NCBI RefSeq assembly: GCF_040581485.1
Contig: NC_090134.1
Location: 15,615,501 to 15,679,500 of the forward strand
Direction of reading: 5' to 3'
DNA length: 64,000 bases
From: Linepithema humile
Lineage: Eukaryota > Arthropoda > Insecta > Hymenoptera > Formicidae
Shown here: positions 1-10,686 of the stretch, piece by piece
Position numbering within the stretch: the first letter of the stretch is position 1
How the letters are laid out: every line of letters begins with the position of its first letter
The notes under the pieces: model-generated
Database searches by the model: none
Told to the model about the DNA's origin: nothing
What the model saw: only the letters and a program-made list of their open reading frames with translations
Program-made: the position numbers and the translations under genes

Positions 1-2
1 GG

Positions 3-626
3 ACAAATGCGCGCGGTCTGCCGTATCTGGAACCCTTCGCGGATTCGCTGATCCCGGCGCTGAATCAGCTAGTTGAGAGCACCGGTTGCGCGCAGACTTT
101 ATTACTGGCTGCCGCGGCATTAAATCACCTGTCCAAGTTGAGATTGTGCGCCGGTGTCATAATGCGGGAGGACAGCGTGCGAAAGCTTCTGCGAAGTGTG
201 AAGAAGTTCGCCGGTGGCAACGTCTGGCTGATGGAGCAGGTTGCCGCCCTGATCAGCGAGCTGGCGCGCGTTCCCGAAGGTCGCGCACATCTAGCAAATG
301 CGCGTGCCTCCGTCGCGTTGGTCTCTTTCCTCAGAATGAGACCGCCGGGTTTAGAAGACGCGTACCGACGATTGGAGATGACCGCGACGGCCGCGCTTAC
401 GAGGCTCTGCGTAGAGCCGGAAATCGCACGGCAGGTAGTCGCGGTGGGCGGTGGAGATTGTCTACCGAGCGCGTGCAAGGTCGACGAGGCTCGAACGGAG
501 GATGAAGAGGAGATGCAGATGGGAGCAGGCTTGTTGAGGTACACCAGGTCGTTGAGACGTGCGTGCAAGAAGGCCGCAAGACAGATCGGGATTGCAAAGG
601 CCAAGGATCACAGTCCGATGGATTGA
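3..626 (+). CDS. insc: Probable Inscuteable C-terminal end (ARM-repeat protein), partial
   Basis: The reading frame is open from the left edge to a TGA at 624-626, about 207 residues, so this is the last exon, or part of it, of a gene that starts outside the window. The protein is helical and Ala/Leu-rich in the style of armadillo repeats (ALNQLVESTGCAQTLLLAAA, LMEQVAALISELARVPEGR, TATAALTRLCVEPEIARQVV). It ends in a basic tail (RYTRSLRRACKKAARQIG). The fold, the acidic linker (EDEEEMQ) and the basic end suggest Inscuteable, the adaptor that links Par3/Bazooka to Pins/LGN for spindle orientation in asymmetric division. I recognise the ARM fold more surely than the family. The exon is far richer in GC than the DNA after it. 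Confidence 0.55.
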   Translation, partial: TNARGLPYLEPFADSLIPALNQLVESTGCAQTLLLAAAALNHLSKLRLCAGVIMREDSVRKLLRSVKKFAGGNVWLMEQVAALISELARVPEGRAHLANARASVALVSFLRMRPPGLEDAYRRLEMTATAALTRLCVEPEIARQVVAVGGGDCLPSACKVDEARTEDEEEMQMGAGLLRYTRSLRRACKKAARQIGIAKAKDHSPMD

Positions 627-1124
627 GGAAATTCCAGGGAGAGGAAATCTGTTGACAAATTTACAATTCTCAATTCAGGGATCGTTGTTTGTTTGAAAGA
701 AAAACTGCACGAAATAAAAAATATCAAATTTGTTTTTTGTTTAACTAAAAACTTCAAAATATATCATAAAGTTCGTAAATGCTGGTTTAAAAAATTTTGA
801 TTTTTTTTTTTAGTTGTGCCATTTTTCTTTCAAATGGACAATATGAAAAAAAGGCTGTAAATACAATTTTATAATCGCGATTGTAGATGGTTAAAATATT
901 TTATGTTACATTATAAGAATATAGTATTCTTGTTAAATTTGTACAGAAATATTTAACTTACAATTAGTGTATTGTATTGTAATGATATGCATATATTGTA
1001 AAAATATAGTTGTCTTATTGTACTGTCACTAAAAAATGTGCCATAGTCTGTATAATACATTCGCGAAAAAGAAAAAAAATATAAAAAAATAGTAACCATG
1101 ATTACATTATAAATTAACTATGTC
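627..1124. other. Tail-to-tail spacer between insc-like gene and MITD1
   Basis: AT-rich DNA that must hold the 3' UTRs of two convergent genes. No coding frame, RNA gene or repeat family is visible. GC content drops sharply right after the stop at 626. Confidence 0.6.
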
Positions 1125-2411
1125 TTATGCAGTCCCGTCCGTTAGTTGAGTCTGGTGAAAAATGTCGACAGTGGTTTCCAAGCATGGTCTCAATTCTAGA
1201 TCGCATGAGCCAAGGACGAATTTGCCCTCTGGTGCTTTGAAGTAATCCAATCCACGTCCAATTTTTATCACCCATCCATTGCTCAATCTGAGATAAAAGA
1301 AGAGATTAACAAAAAAATATATAAGAAAACAGATTTTCAGATTATCGACTATGTATGCGTTTAGTCTTACTTGATTTGCCTGTCATGCAATGTCATAGAA
1401 AAAGAAAAATCAAAGGAGACATTGTGAGACGCCAAACTCTCCTTCAACTCGGCCAATCTCGTGATTTGAGTAGTTTCTTCTGAATCATAAGTGGTAAGCA
1501 GAGATATCCTGGTCAGTGTAGAGCACTTTAGGACTGCCAGCTCGCATAATCTAACCAGGTTTTGACACTAGAAACAAAATATCACAATTAACATTTTAAA
1601 TTAATTTCCATACATATGTATATTGTATTGTCAGCATAAGACTATCATAATTCGACACTTGTTTTTCGAAAATAATAAACAAAACTAATTTTTATTTCAA
1701 TTTTTAATAATTAACTCTTAAATTTAGTTACAATTATCACAGTAAATCAAAATATAAATAAAAACTACTCTCATTATGTGCTTTTTATGTAAAAAAAAAT
1801 TGTTTGTCGATATATATATATATTAATTCAACTTATTTATTCTAAAAATGTTTACTATTTTTAAGCATTCTGTGTATACAACATTTTTTAAGTTATTTTA
1901 CAAATAATATTATACCTGGTGAAAGGCTCGTATGTACGGATCCTCAATATCAATATAGGTGACAGTTCCATCCAGGAATCTTCCAAAAACACTTGCATAG
2001 CCATGCCCTGTTGATCCATTCTCGATTTTAGTCAGTTCCCTGTATGTACCGGCTGATTTTCTGTCGCTGATCAATTTCTTCACTTTCTCGGCTCTATCCA
2101 GGTATTCCTTTGCCTTAATGGTCAGGTATTCCACTTTGAATGCTACCTTTGTTTCTGCATCGTTTTATTATCGAGTCTTGAAAGGAGTCACAAAGATTGT
2201 GACAAGCTAATATAGCATTTCTTTGTTCTATAGATAAAGCTGCATAGTAAGGAAAGATAAAGGAAATTATAAAAGTGTCTTGTGTAATACCTTTCACAGC
2301 ATCAAGGAGTATCTGCACACCTTCCTGATACAACACCAACGCTATTGTGTACTGCTCTTTCCTGTCCATATCTACAGCACGTTTCAGCACCGAAGCTGCC
2401 GACGATTCCAT
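1125..2411 (-). CDS. MITD1: MITD1, MIT domain-containing protein 1
   Basis: Four exons (2411-2291, 2154-1916, 1567-1371, 1287-1125) join in frame to 239 residues; human MITD1 has about 249. Residues 1-75 form an MIT domain (start MESSAASVLKRAVDMDRKEQ; AKEYLDRAEKVKKLI), the three-helix module that binds ESCRT-III tails. The rest is the phospholipase-D-like membrane-binding domain (MIT_C), with the family hallmarks IEDPYIRAFHQ, NGWVIKIGRGLDYFKAP and LRPCLETTVDIFHQT near the C-terminus. In animals MITD1 is recruited to the midbody by CHMP proteins and helps time abscission. The start is the first ATG before the MIT helix. Nothing appears broken. Confidence 0.95.
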
Positions 2412-3406
2412 CGTGCTTCTCGTTTTGAACGATACGACGATGATTCAGAGTTCTTTGTTCTGAAAAACGTTTACATTGTGATCAACAATCTATACAACAC
2501 AGGTTCACTTTCCTTCACTTCCTGCTTCGATCGATCAATTTCATCTGTTGCATACCCAATAGATTGTGTAAAAGAATAAGACAAATGTATAGGCGCTGTA
2601 AAAATATGTACCTCGACAATGATCCTCGACGATGATCCGATTACGATGACAGCTCTGCGCGATATATAATGTTATCTATTGAACGTGCGAAACGCGAAAA
2701 ATTATTATCTGCTTTGCGCGTTCACACAGCAAACATTCCCGTTATATTTCTCACACACCTCGCATGCCTGTGTATGTGCTCATATTCCAGTTTCAAATAT
2801 TATCGATCATCGAGGAATCGCCCGCGCCGTTCTTACGATACGAGATTCGCGCAACACTTTTCTCTTGCTCTCTGGATCCCCGTTAAAAAAACAAATATGG
2901 CGTCGTGACGCGATACATCGATGATTTTAACCTAGGTGTGTCGTTAATTGTCGTGCGAACGGAACATGCTTGATAACGAATTGTAAAACCGCGAGATTGT
3001 ACGACGTGAGAAGATCACATTTTTGAGAACAACTTTTCGTTGCAGTCCATCAAGATAAAATAATTTGAAATTCTTTACAAATGGCATAATACTTACGTAT
3101 GTCTTCGATCGACAACAATCTGTCTCTGCTCAAGAGCACTACATTACACCTTCTACACTCAAAATAGGTATGTGACCTGGCATTGGAGAGAGATAAAGAA
3201 AAAGTGCAGCTACGAAGAATAGCTTATGTTACAACGACACGTGACTCTAACGTTATTAACAAGCGGGAATTTTCAATACAGTTTATTAATTATTAAAATA
3301 TAGGCAGAATATATTTTGAGTAATATATTTTAGACTTTGGTATTTTATAAACAAAACTTCTCTTACAGTGAGTTAATTTTTGAATTAACAAATCATTAAT
3401 AATTTG

Positions 3407-3451
<45 letters not shown>

Positions 3452-3636
3452 TGTAATATTTTATTAAATAATTATGAATTTTTAAATATATCAGGCTTGT
3501 TAGTTTGGATTATTAAAGAAAATGAGAAACTGATGTAATCTTTTTATACAAATGCATTGTTTTATCCACAACAAATATAATGTTGGCTAAATATGAATAA
3601 TTTATGTTTCCCATATATTATTCAAGTGCCAGCAAG
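2412..3636. promoter_or_regulatory. Divergent promoter region, MITD1 / SUPT7L
   Basis: The two genes point away from each other, so this 1.2-kb stretch must carry both promoters. A GT-type donor at about 3171 (AATAG followed by GTATGT) could end a 5' UTR exon of SUPT7L. A GCGGGAA string near 3265 resembles an E2F site. Neither is proven. The short open frames here have no protein-like composition. Confidence 0.45.
3411..3447. repeat. (AT)n microsatellite
   Basis: An uninterrupted AT dinucleotide run of about 37 bp, about 190 bp upstream of the SUPT7L start codon. Confidence 0.95.
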
Positions 3637-6600
3637 ATGAAGTCCAGCAAGAGTTTAGGTAACAATGGGTTGTGGGGAGAGTTACCGCCACGAGAGATGC
3701 TTAAGCAGGAAGTAATAACACCAGACCTCATAGAAAATGTCTGGCGACAAGTCATAGATGACTCGAATAACACTGATTGTGATTACCGAATTGATAATAG
3801 ACAACTTGAATATCTACAGTGAGTATAATGTTTATAAAAGTGACGCGTAAAAATGTGAACGCGCAACTATTGTAAAATATTATATTATTATAGATTACCA
3901 ATGGGAAATTTACATGTGCTGAATACCATAAATCTTCACCAACAATTACGGACAATGGTAAGATTTAATTCAAACAAATTTTCTATTGCAAATTTATTAA
4001 GAGTAATGGTATGCTGCTTACTCAGTAAAATAATAATATTGATTGTTTTCTTTGCAGGAAGAAGGAACTGTGCTTAGTAACATGACTATCATAGAATCAG
4101 AGAATTCAAAAGATGCAACACATTCTAAGAATCTATTTCGCTTTCTGCCTTATCAGCCAAAAGGGTATTTGTTGTATTATTTCAGTTTATATTATTGTAT
4201 AATGTTGCAAATCGCGTAATATTGTCGTAATTATTGCGTTGTTTCAGAAATACATTTAAAGATTGCTCCACTATACACTACTTGACACCTCAAACCGCAC
4301 GGAATTTACTAAAGCATGCCGTGACTATTTTATTAGCTCACATAGGGTTTGAAAACGCGTCAGATATAGCTATAGAAACACTCATTGATGTGGCAGATCA
4401 TTTTCTAAGACGGATGACCCTCTTGTTAAAAGTAGCAAAAGAACAGAAGGATCATGGCTTTCCGGTAAGAAGAATATATCATTATTACTATGTATTTATA
4501 TACGATTGTCTATATAACAAACCTGCGTATTTATCAGGATGCTGTGGAGAGGGTGCTGCTGGAGACAGGTGTGGGTGGAGTGACAGCGTTGCACGACTAC
4601 TATCAGGAGTACATCTTGAAGTTCGAGGAAAACATGAGGAAGAAAGTCGAAGAGATGATGGAGAGACAGAGGCAACTTGAACTTAATGCTTGTAGTAACA
4701 AGGGAACGTTCACAAAAGTCCTCCCCCGATTTGATTCTTCTTGAAATATGTTGTAAAACATAATTTGAGGAGACACGTATTTTTTTATAGTGGCTCTAAC
4801 TCAAATTTAAAGGGTGAAACATCCCTTAAAAAAAAAATGGGTTTTTTTTTTTGTGTGTAGATATCGCCAAAATCGTAGAAGATATTAAAAAATTTTCAAA
4901 TAGAAGTTGTATGGCTTATAATGGGCTTTATAACTGTGTAGTTGAATTTTCAAAAAATGTATTTTTTTTTTTATTTACCTCCATCCTTTGTTATTTTTTT
5001 GAATTTCAAAATTTTTGTAATGACAAAAGTTGTAAAATTTTTTACGCTGAATTCAACCATATGTGATTTTATTATGTTCCGAAATTGCATCTTTCAAAAA
5101 TGAGTCATCAGTATCACACTATAAATACAGTATCACAATATAAAATTCTGTACAGTTTACTTTTTTTTAATAATTTTAATATACTGCGATATATTCTACA
5201 TACTATTACATTACTACGACTGTTGTTCTATTAAATTACTACGATTTTTTTAAATTATAAGGTATATAAAATCTTGAAATATAAAATGTATATCATAAGT
5301 ATAATTATAATATATACAATAAATAAGCTTATATATATATATAAGCTTATTTATATATATTATAATTATACTTATGATGTACATTTTATATACCTTATAG
5401 TTTAAAAGTATCGTGGTAATTTAGTGGAATGTAATATCATGTAGAATGTATCGCAGTATATTAAAATTATTGAAAAAAAGTAAACTGTACAGAATTTTAT
5501 ATTTTAATTCATTGTCAGTCAAGTCGGACCAAGAGGGTAGAGTCAGGGTGGATATATGTTGAATAGATTGATTCATTCACTGTTTTCGTTTCATAAATTA
5601 TTTTTCCGTAGTCACTACAAGCGAAACTTCAAAGTGTAATATGCGCTGATAGCTAACTTATATATGACAACGCGTTGCGCACGAAATGCAGCGATTGTCT
5701 ATAAGGGTGTAGTGTGGAAGGGATGCTTTAGCAACAATTTTAGTTAACTTTTCTTCTTCAAATATGTGATAACATGTCATTTTTATATTTATTTAACGAC
5801 TATTGCGCAACACAAGTGCGGTATAAACAATGCGTCATGCATTTTTGAAAGATGCGATTTCGGAACATAATAAAATCATATATGATTGAATTCAGCGTAA
5901 AAAATGCTACAACTTTTGTCATTACAAAAATTTTGAAATTTAAAATAACAAGGGGTGGGAGTAAATTTAAAAAAATTACATTTTTTGAAAATCCAGCTAC
6001 ACAGTTATAAAGCCCATTACAAGCCATACAACTTCTATTTGAAACATTTTTTTATATCTTCTACGGTTTTGGCGATATTTGTACACAAAGAAAAAACCCG
6101 TTTTTTTTAAGGGGTGTTTCACCCCTTAAATTTGGGTTAGGGCCGCTAAAAAAAATACGTGTATCCTCAAATTATATGTTTTACAACATATTTCAAGAAG
6201 AATCAAATCGGGGGGGGGGGGGGGGGCACTTGCGAACGTTCCCTTGTAAGTATTGAATCGCACTGAGCCGTTGAGCCACAATTTTCTTCTGGCAAACGCT
6301 GCGTTATATCAAGATAATGTTCGTCGACCTTTCAGGATGGTCCTGGACGAAGCAGCCAATAAGTTACAATTCGAAGAGCTAGACGAGTTTGGCAACGTGT
6401 ACCGGGAAGTCCCGACGTTGCAGCTGCTTGATCCTGAAATGGGCTTCCCACCTAGTCTGGATGCGGGATTTCAAATGCTCTACAGTTTGGAACAAGATGA
6501 GTAGGTCATTTTTTTTGCACATTAAGCATTATTTATCATGCAACAAAGTGATAACTTTAATACTTTTAGATTGAACAGTATGGAAGTAGAAGAGGAGGTG

Positions 6601-6663
6601 AACGTAAGCGATTCACCGAATGCAGGACGATCAGATGCATCTGTAGATAAAAGGAGATGTTAA
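3637..6663 (+). CDS. SUPT7L: STAF65-gamma / SUPT7L, SAGA complex histone-fold subunit
   Basis: Seven exons (3637-3818, 3894-3957, 4058-4164, 4248-4464, 4538-4694, 6314-6500, 6570-6663) give 335 residues. The middle (YLTPQTARNLLKHAVTILLA, then IAIETLIDVADHFL) is the bromodomain-associated histone fold of SUPT7L. It is followed by the family segment around VERVLLETGVGGVTALHDYY. The human protein is 414 residues, with LLPRE near its start as in ELPPRE here. SUPT7L sits in the core of the SAGA/STAGA co-activator. An in-frame ATG at 3604 is an alternative start. The fifth intron holds a foldback transposon (4699-6246) and is 1.62 kb, against 73-100 bp for its upstream neighbours. The acceptor at 6313 (TATCAAG) was chosen because it restores frame; the better-looking CTTTCAG at about 6336 does not. 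AATAAA follows at 6682. Confidence 0.88.
4699..6246. mobile_element. Foldback DNA transposon (Harbinger-like TAA target duplication)
   Basis: The ends are inverted copies starting CAAGGGAACGTTC, and the similarity runs inward for about 400 bp on each side (4699-about 5095 against about 5850-6246). TAA flanks both ends (4696-4698 and 6247-6249) as a 3-bp target duplication. A second palindrome (about 5137-5512, centred near 5338 on AAGCTT-AT-AAGCTT) sits inside. About 285 bp (5515-5800) has no partner on the other arm. No transposase frame is present, so it is non-autonomous. A 3-bp TWA duplication fits the PIF/Harbinger superfamily, but that assignment is inference. It lies in an intron of SUPT7L with its left target copy on the splice donor. 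Confidence 0.85.
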
Positions 6664-7158
6664 AGAATTATAAGTTGTATAAATAAAGTTACAATGTAAC
6701 TTTGCTCTTATGACATACGTGTTTATTATTGTAAATAAAAAAATGTAATTTAACCTAAACTTTCAGACAGAATAAATCTTCTGTAATGATTAAGTATCAA
6801 ATATACTAAAATCAATAACCTGTTAATAAAGTAGAAAATTACAGATGAGCTTAATGAAGTAAAACATCTGTAAGTTTACTGATTATAAGAGTATTTGTTG
6901 ATAAATGTAAAATATGAAGTGAGACATCTTTAATCTAATTAGAATAAAAAATCCGTGTTTTTGCAACAAAGTAGCTATTTATTTCCGGTATAATTTCCGG
7001 TATTCATATATAATTGCATTGTTCTCGAATGCATCCTGTGTGTTTTTACAGCATTCATTACTGTTCAAAGAAACGTCATTGAGTGACTTCAGCGCCAAGC
7101 AACCAACTTTCGCCACGCGTCCCAGAATTCCATCGTGACGCACGTTGATACGTTAAAA
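6664..7158. other. Spacer between SUPT7L and ArfGAP, with poly(A) signal and promoter
   Basis: Holds the SUPT7L 3' UTR (AATAAA at 6682-6687) and then the ArfGAP promoter and leader. The last 80 bp before the ATG at 7159 become richer in CpG. No other feature is seen. Confidence 0.6.
6682..6687 (+). terminator. Poly(A) signal of SUPT7L
   Basis: AATAAA lies 19 bp after the stop codon of SUPT7L, followed by AT-rich DNA. This is the expected place for cleavage and polyadenylation of a short 3' UTR. Confidence 0.6.
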
Positions 7159-10100
7159 ATGGCAGATTCTTCGCCTAGCAAAGCTGAGATCGAAGAAATT
7201 TTCAAGCGATTACGGGCCATTCCGACGAATAAGGTTTGTTCTGAGCATAATATTTCAATTTATGTCGACAACAAACGCATGAGAAATGATAAAACGATTT
7301 ATTTGTCGATTGACGTGTCTGAAATGTCATACTGTCAGCTCAGTCTGCAGTTTCACCTTTGATGTTTTCTTTTAATCGTGTTACACATACGAAAGTGAAG
7401 ATCCCGAAAATGTCAAATCTAAACGTCACATTTTGTAGAGCATTTTGTTTATAGCAAATATGCGGAATATTTTCAGTGACCAACGTGACGCTTTCACTTA
7501 CGGTATTTTTTTTTTTTTGTTAATTACTACTCTGGAATTTGGCATGAAAAACTGGTTTCTTTTTCAGACATGTTTTGATTGCAACGCGAAGAATCCAGCA
7601 TGGGCCAGTGTAACATATGGAGTTTTTCTGTGCATCGATTGCTCGGCAGTGCACCGCAGTCTGGGAGTGCATCTGACTTTCGTCAGATCCACCCAACTTG
7701 ACACAAACTGGACATGGTTACAGCTCAGGAACATGCAGCTGGGTGGTAACGCCAATGCAGTTAGTATCCATATGATTTCTTCAATAAACTTATTTCTGTT
7801 GGAAATAGTATCAATAATGAAATTAATTTGTATTTTGTCACTTGATTTTTAGAGAAAATTTTTTTCACAACACAACTGCACCACGACCGATGCTCAGCAA
7901 AAGTATAATTCACGTGCAGCTAGATTATATAAGGAAAAATTGGGCCAAGCATCTGCACAAGCAATGCGTCGTTATGGCACAAAGGTATGATTATTAAATA
8001 GAGATAAAATTTATGATATTCAATGGACATTATTAGATCCACACTGTAACTATAAACATGGTAATTATAGGTTTCCCTTTCTACAACAAAAAATAAGACA
8101 ATGGTGAGCTGAGTAAATGTGTTAAATCAATTTTTTTAATTGAAATTTTCACTAACATCTGCTTACATACAATACTTTTAAAATATTGCTTCTCATTTAT
8201 TTTACACATGTATGTATGTTTATTTGCTTCATAGATATATGTATATACATACATGCATACAAATTATTTCTCATACATTTAACATCAAATCACAATTCTC
8301 CATATAAAAATAATAATCCACACGTGTCGAAATATATGTGTGGCTTGAGTGTTTATAAAAGTGTTGTTCATTTTCAAGATTATACGACAGACTCATTGTG
8401 AAAACCATATCTGATGTGTATATACATTTTTAAAACATTTCAACAATATTCAACAGTATATTTGTTCTCTCCTTTTGGTTGTTGCTTTTGATTTAACAAT
8501 CCATAGGGTTTCTTGATCAAGCTTCATTAGTATTTTACTAATCATCCTAAATAAAAAATATGAAAAAATAAATATAGATTCACAATTGCATCTTTTTCGA
8601 ATTACAGACACTGAAAATTATAAATTGGCAAAGAAATTTTATTATTCGAATAAATTGTCAAATATTCAACATTGAACAGCATAGCAGATAATGTTAGTAC
8701 TATTATGCAATGCTCTTAATGCTAAACGTGCACTAATGGTACAGTTTGGTCAGATGTGTTAGAAACACTTTGCCTATCTAATTTTTAATCTTTTTTTTTT
8801 TTTATAGCTTCATTTAGAGGAAGGCACAGAAACAATGCTGGAAGAAGCGAATGAGCCAGATTTCTTCAAGCAACATGAAAATTTAGATTTGCAACAAAAT
8901 GAAATAATTTCAACAGAAGAAAAGGCATTCTTCACACCTAATGTTGAGTCAAATGATGATAATACAGATAAAGCAGAAATCTATTCTGATTGCTTGGGGC
9001 CTTCCGTCAATCTTTTCGATCCTATCTCAAATGTGCAATCTGAAAGAAAACCAACCATAGGTGGCAGGACAGCGCAGTCCCGACGTCCTGGTGGTGTAAG
9101 TTTATACATTTGTGAAACTAAGCAATTACGAGATTGCACCGCCATTGCTGTCACTTTTTTTTTATTTATTGCAGTTGGGGAAGAAAACCGGAAGCTTAGG
9201 CGTGAGAGTTAAGACGGTTGACTTTGATGAATTGGAGAGGGCTTGCAAGCAAGCGCAAGAGGAGGATAAGGAACTCACGAAGGAGGAACAAGAGGCGATC
9301 GACCAGCGTCTGGCCCAGCGTTATGAGGAAAACTTGAGTCAGCAGGCTAAGAAGATAGAGGAAAGAGCGAAGCAGCTGGACCCGTCCAAGGCCACACAGG
9401 CGGAACGGCTTGGAATGGGATTTATGGCGCGAAGGTAATAAATTTGCACAATATCTCTCTCTCTCTTTCACTCATTTGAGTAAAATTATTTTCATCTATA
9501 CGAGTTTCTTTTTTCTATTTTGATTTCTTTCTCTTTTTTCTCTACCAGCGGTGCAACTCATTCTGCACTCGGTGACATGAAGACAATAACACAAGAGTCG
9601 AAGGCGAGCGTGATGTCAGCGGAAAAAGAAAAGGGAAAATCGCTTCTATGGGGAGAGAAAGAAAGCTTCTTCACCCTGGACGAGGTTTATTCGGTTTATG
9701 CTAACAACAAAACGAACAAGTCTACGCGTCATGAGGAAGTCATAGTTGTCGCGGAGCCGGAACCACCTAGGCGATCAACTCCCATGACTCGAAATTCCAA
9801 GACCGATGCGAAACCCACGTCTACCCTTGCCGAAGGAGAAGCTCAGAAGAAGTTTGGTAGCGCCAAGGCCATCAGCTCAGAGCAATATTTTCAAGACAGC
9901 ACTTCCGACAATGCGGTGAGCGTGAGTTGCGAATATTCAATTTTCCTAAACAGTATTTTAAAAGTCGTATTTCATCGACACATTGAACAATGATTTTTTT
10001 TTTAATTATAATTATACTTGTAAATTTTCAGTGGGAACGCAAGAACAATTTGCGTCGCTTCGAAGGTTCATCGAGCATATCGTCGGCCGATTATTTCGGC

Positions 10101-10289
10101 ACCGAAGGCTCGACCCCGACCTCGCCGACGTCCTCGTTATCCATGCGTTTGACCGCGGGACGAGCCGGTGTTGTAGATCTCGACGACGTTCGAGAAAGCG
10201 TACGTCAAGGAGTGAACAAGGTGGCCGGAAGACTGAGCTCGCTCGCGAACGCGGCGGTCTCCTCTATACAGGATCGTTATGGACTCTAA
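7159..10289 (+). CDS. ArfGAP3: ArfGAP2/3, GTPase-activating protein for Arf1
   Basis: Seven exons (7159-7233, 7568-7759, 7853-7984, 8808-9095, 9175-9434, 9549-9915, 10032-10289) give 523 residues, typical for ArfGAP2/3. Residues about 29-52 hold the ArfGAP zinc finger CFDC-x16-CIDC. The arginine finger follows in CSAVHRSLGVHLTF, then QLRNMQLGGNANA. The C-terminal half has the family's regulatory repeats: a basic/coiled segment (AKKIEERAKQLDPSKATQAE), then SISSADYFG and an amphipathic end (VNKVAGRLSSLANAA). ArfGAP2/3 act with coatomer on COPI vesicles at the Golgi, triggering Arf1-GTP hydrolysis. The start is the ATG directly before ADSSPSKAEI; the upstream GTG-initiated extension is unlikely. 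The 823-bp third intron shows nothing further. Confidence 0.93.
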
Positions 10290-10686
10290 TTAAAATCTAT
10301 TGCATTTTATGAAAAAAATTGTTACAATACTTATTATCTGGACACAATCTTGTCCATTGTTCAGGACTGTAAATAAAAGCTTATAATTGAATTTTCGAAC
10401 AACTTCTATAATATATATATATATATATTCATAATGAATGATGAGTCGGCAACGCGCGAACAAGAGCGCAATATGGAAGTTTACGCAGTAACTAGAGTGA
10501 AAATATAAATACGATGTATTTTATAAATATATCTCTGGTCATCTTTGTAACAGAGCCGATGTATTGTGCAATACATTACGTAACAAATATCTATATAAAA
10601 AGTCGAAAGGTACACCGAGACGAAAGTAAAATACTTGCAGTAATTTACATAATAAACGATTAAAATATCTTTAAAATCTAAAGCAG
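10290..10686. other. Tail-to-tail spacer between ArfGAP and PP2C
   Basis: Convergent 3' ends about 400 bp apart. AATAAA at about 10372-10377 serves the ArfGAP transcript, followed by a short (AT)n tract near 10410. No coding frame. Confidence 0.6.
10372..10377 (+). terminator. Poly(A) signal of ArfGAP
   Basis: AATAAA about 83 bp past the ArfGAP stop codon, in an AT-rich setting. Confidence 0.55.

Noticed and set aside
2669..2924. Two overlapping 79-81-codon plus-strand frames in the divergent promoter
   Set aside because: Composition is unlike protein, the frames overlap each other, and there is no splice or conservation support.
4695..4744. C-terminal end NKGTFTKVLPRFDSS read through into the foldback element
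   Set aside because: This is read-through of exon 5 into transposon DNA; conserved C-terminal exons at 6314-6663 show the true continuation.
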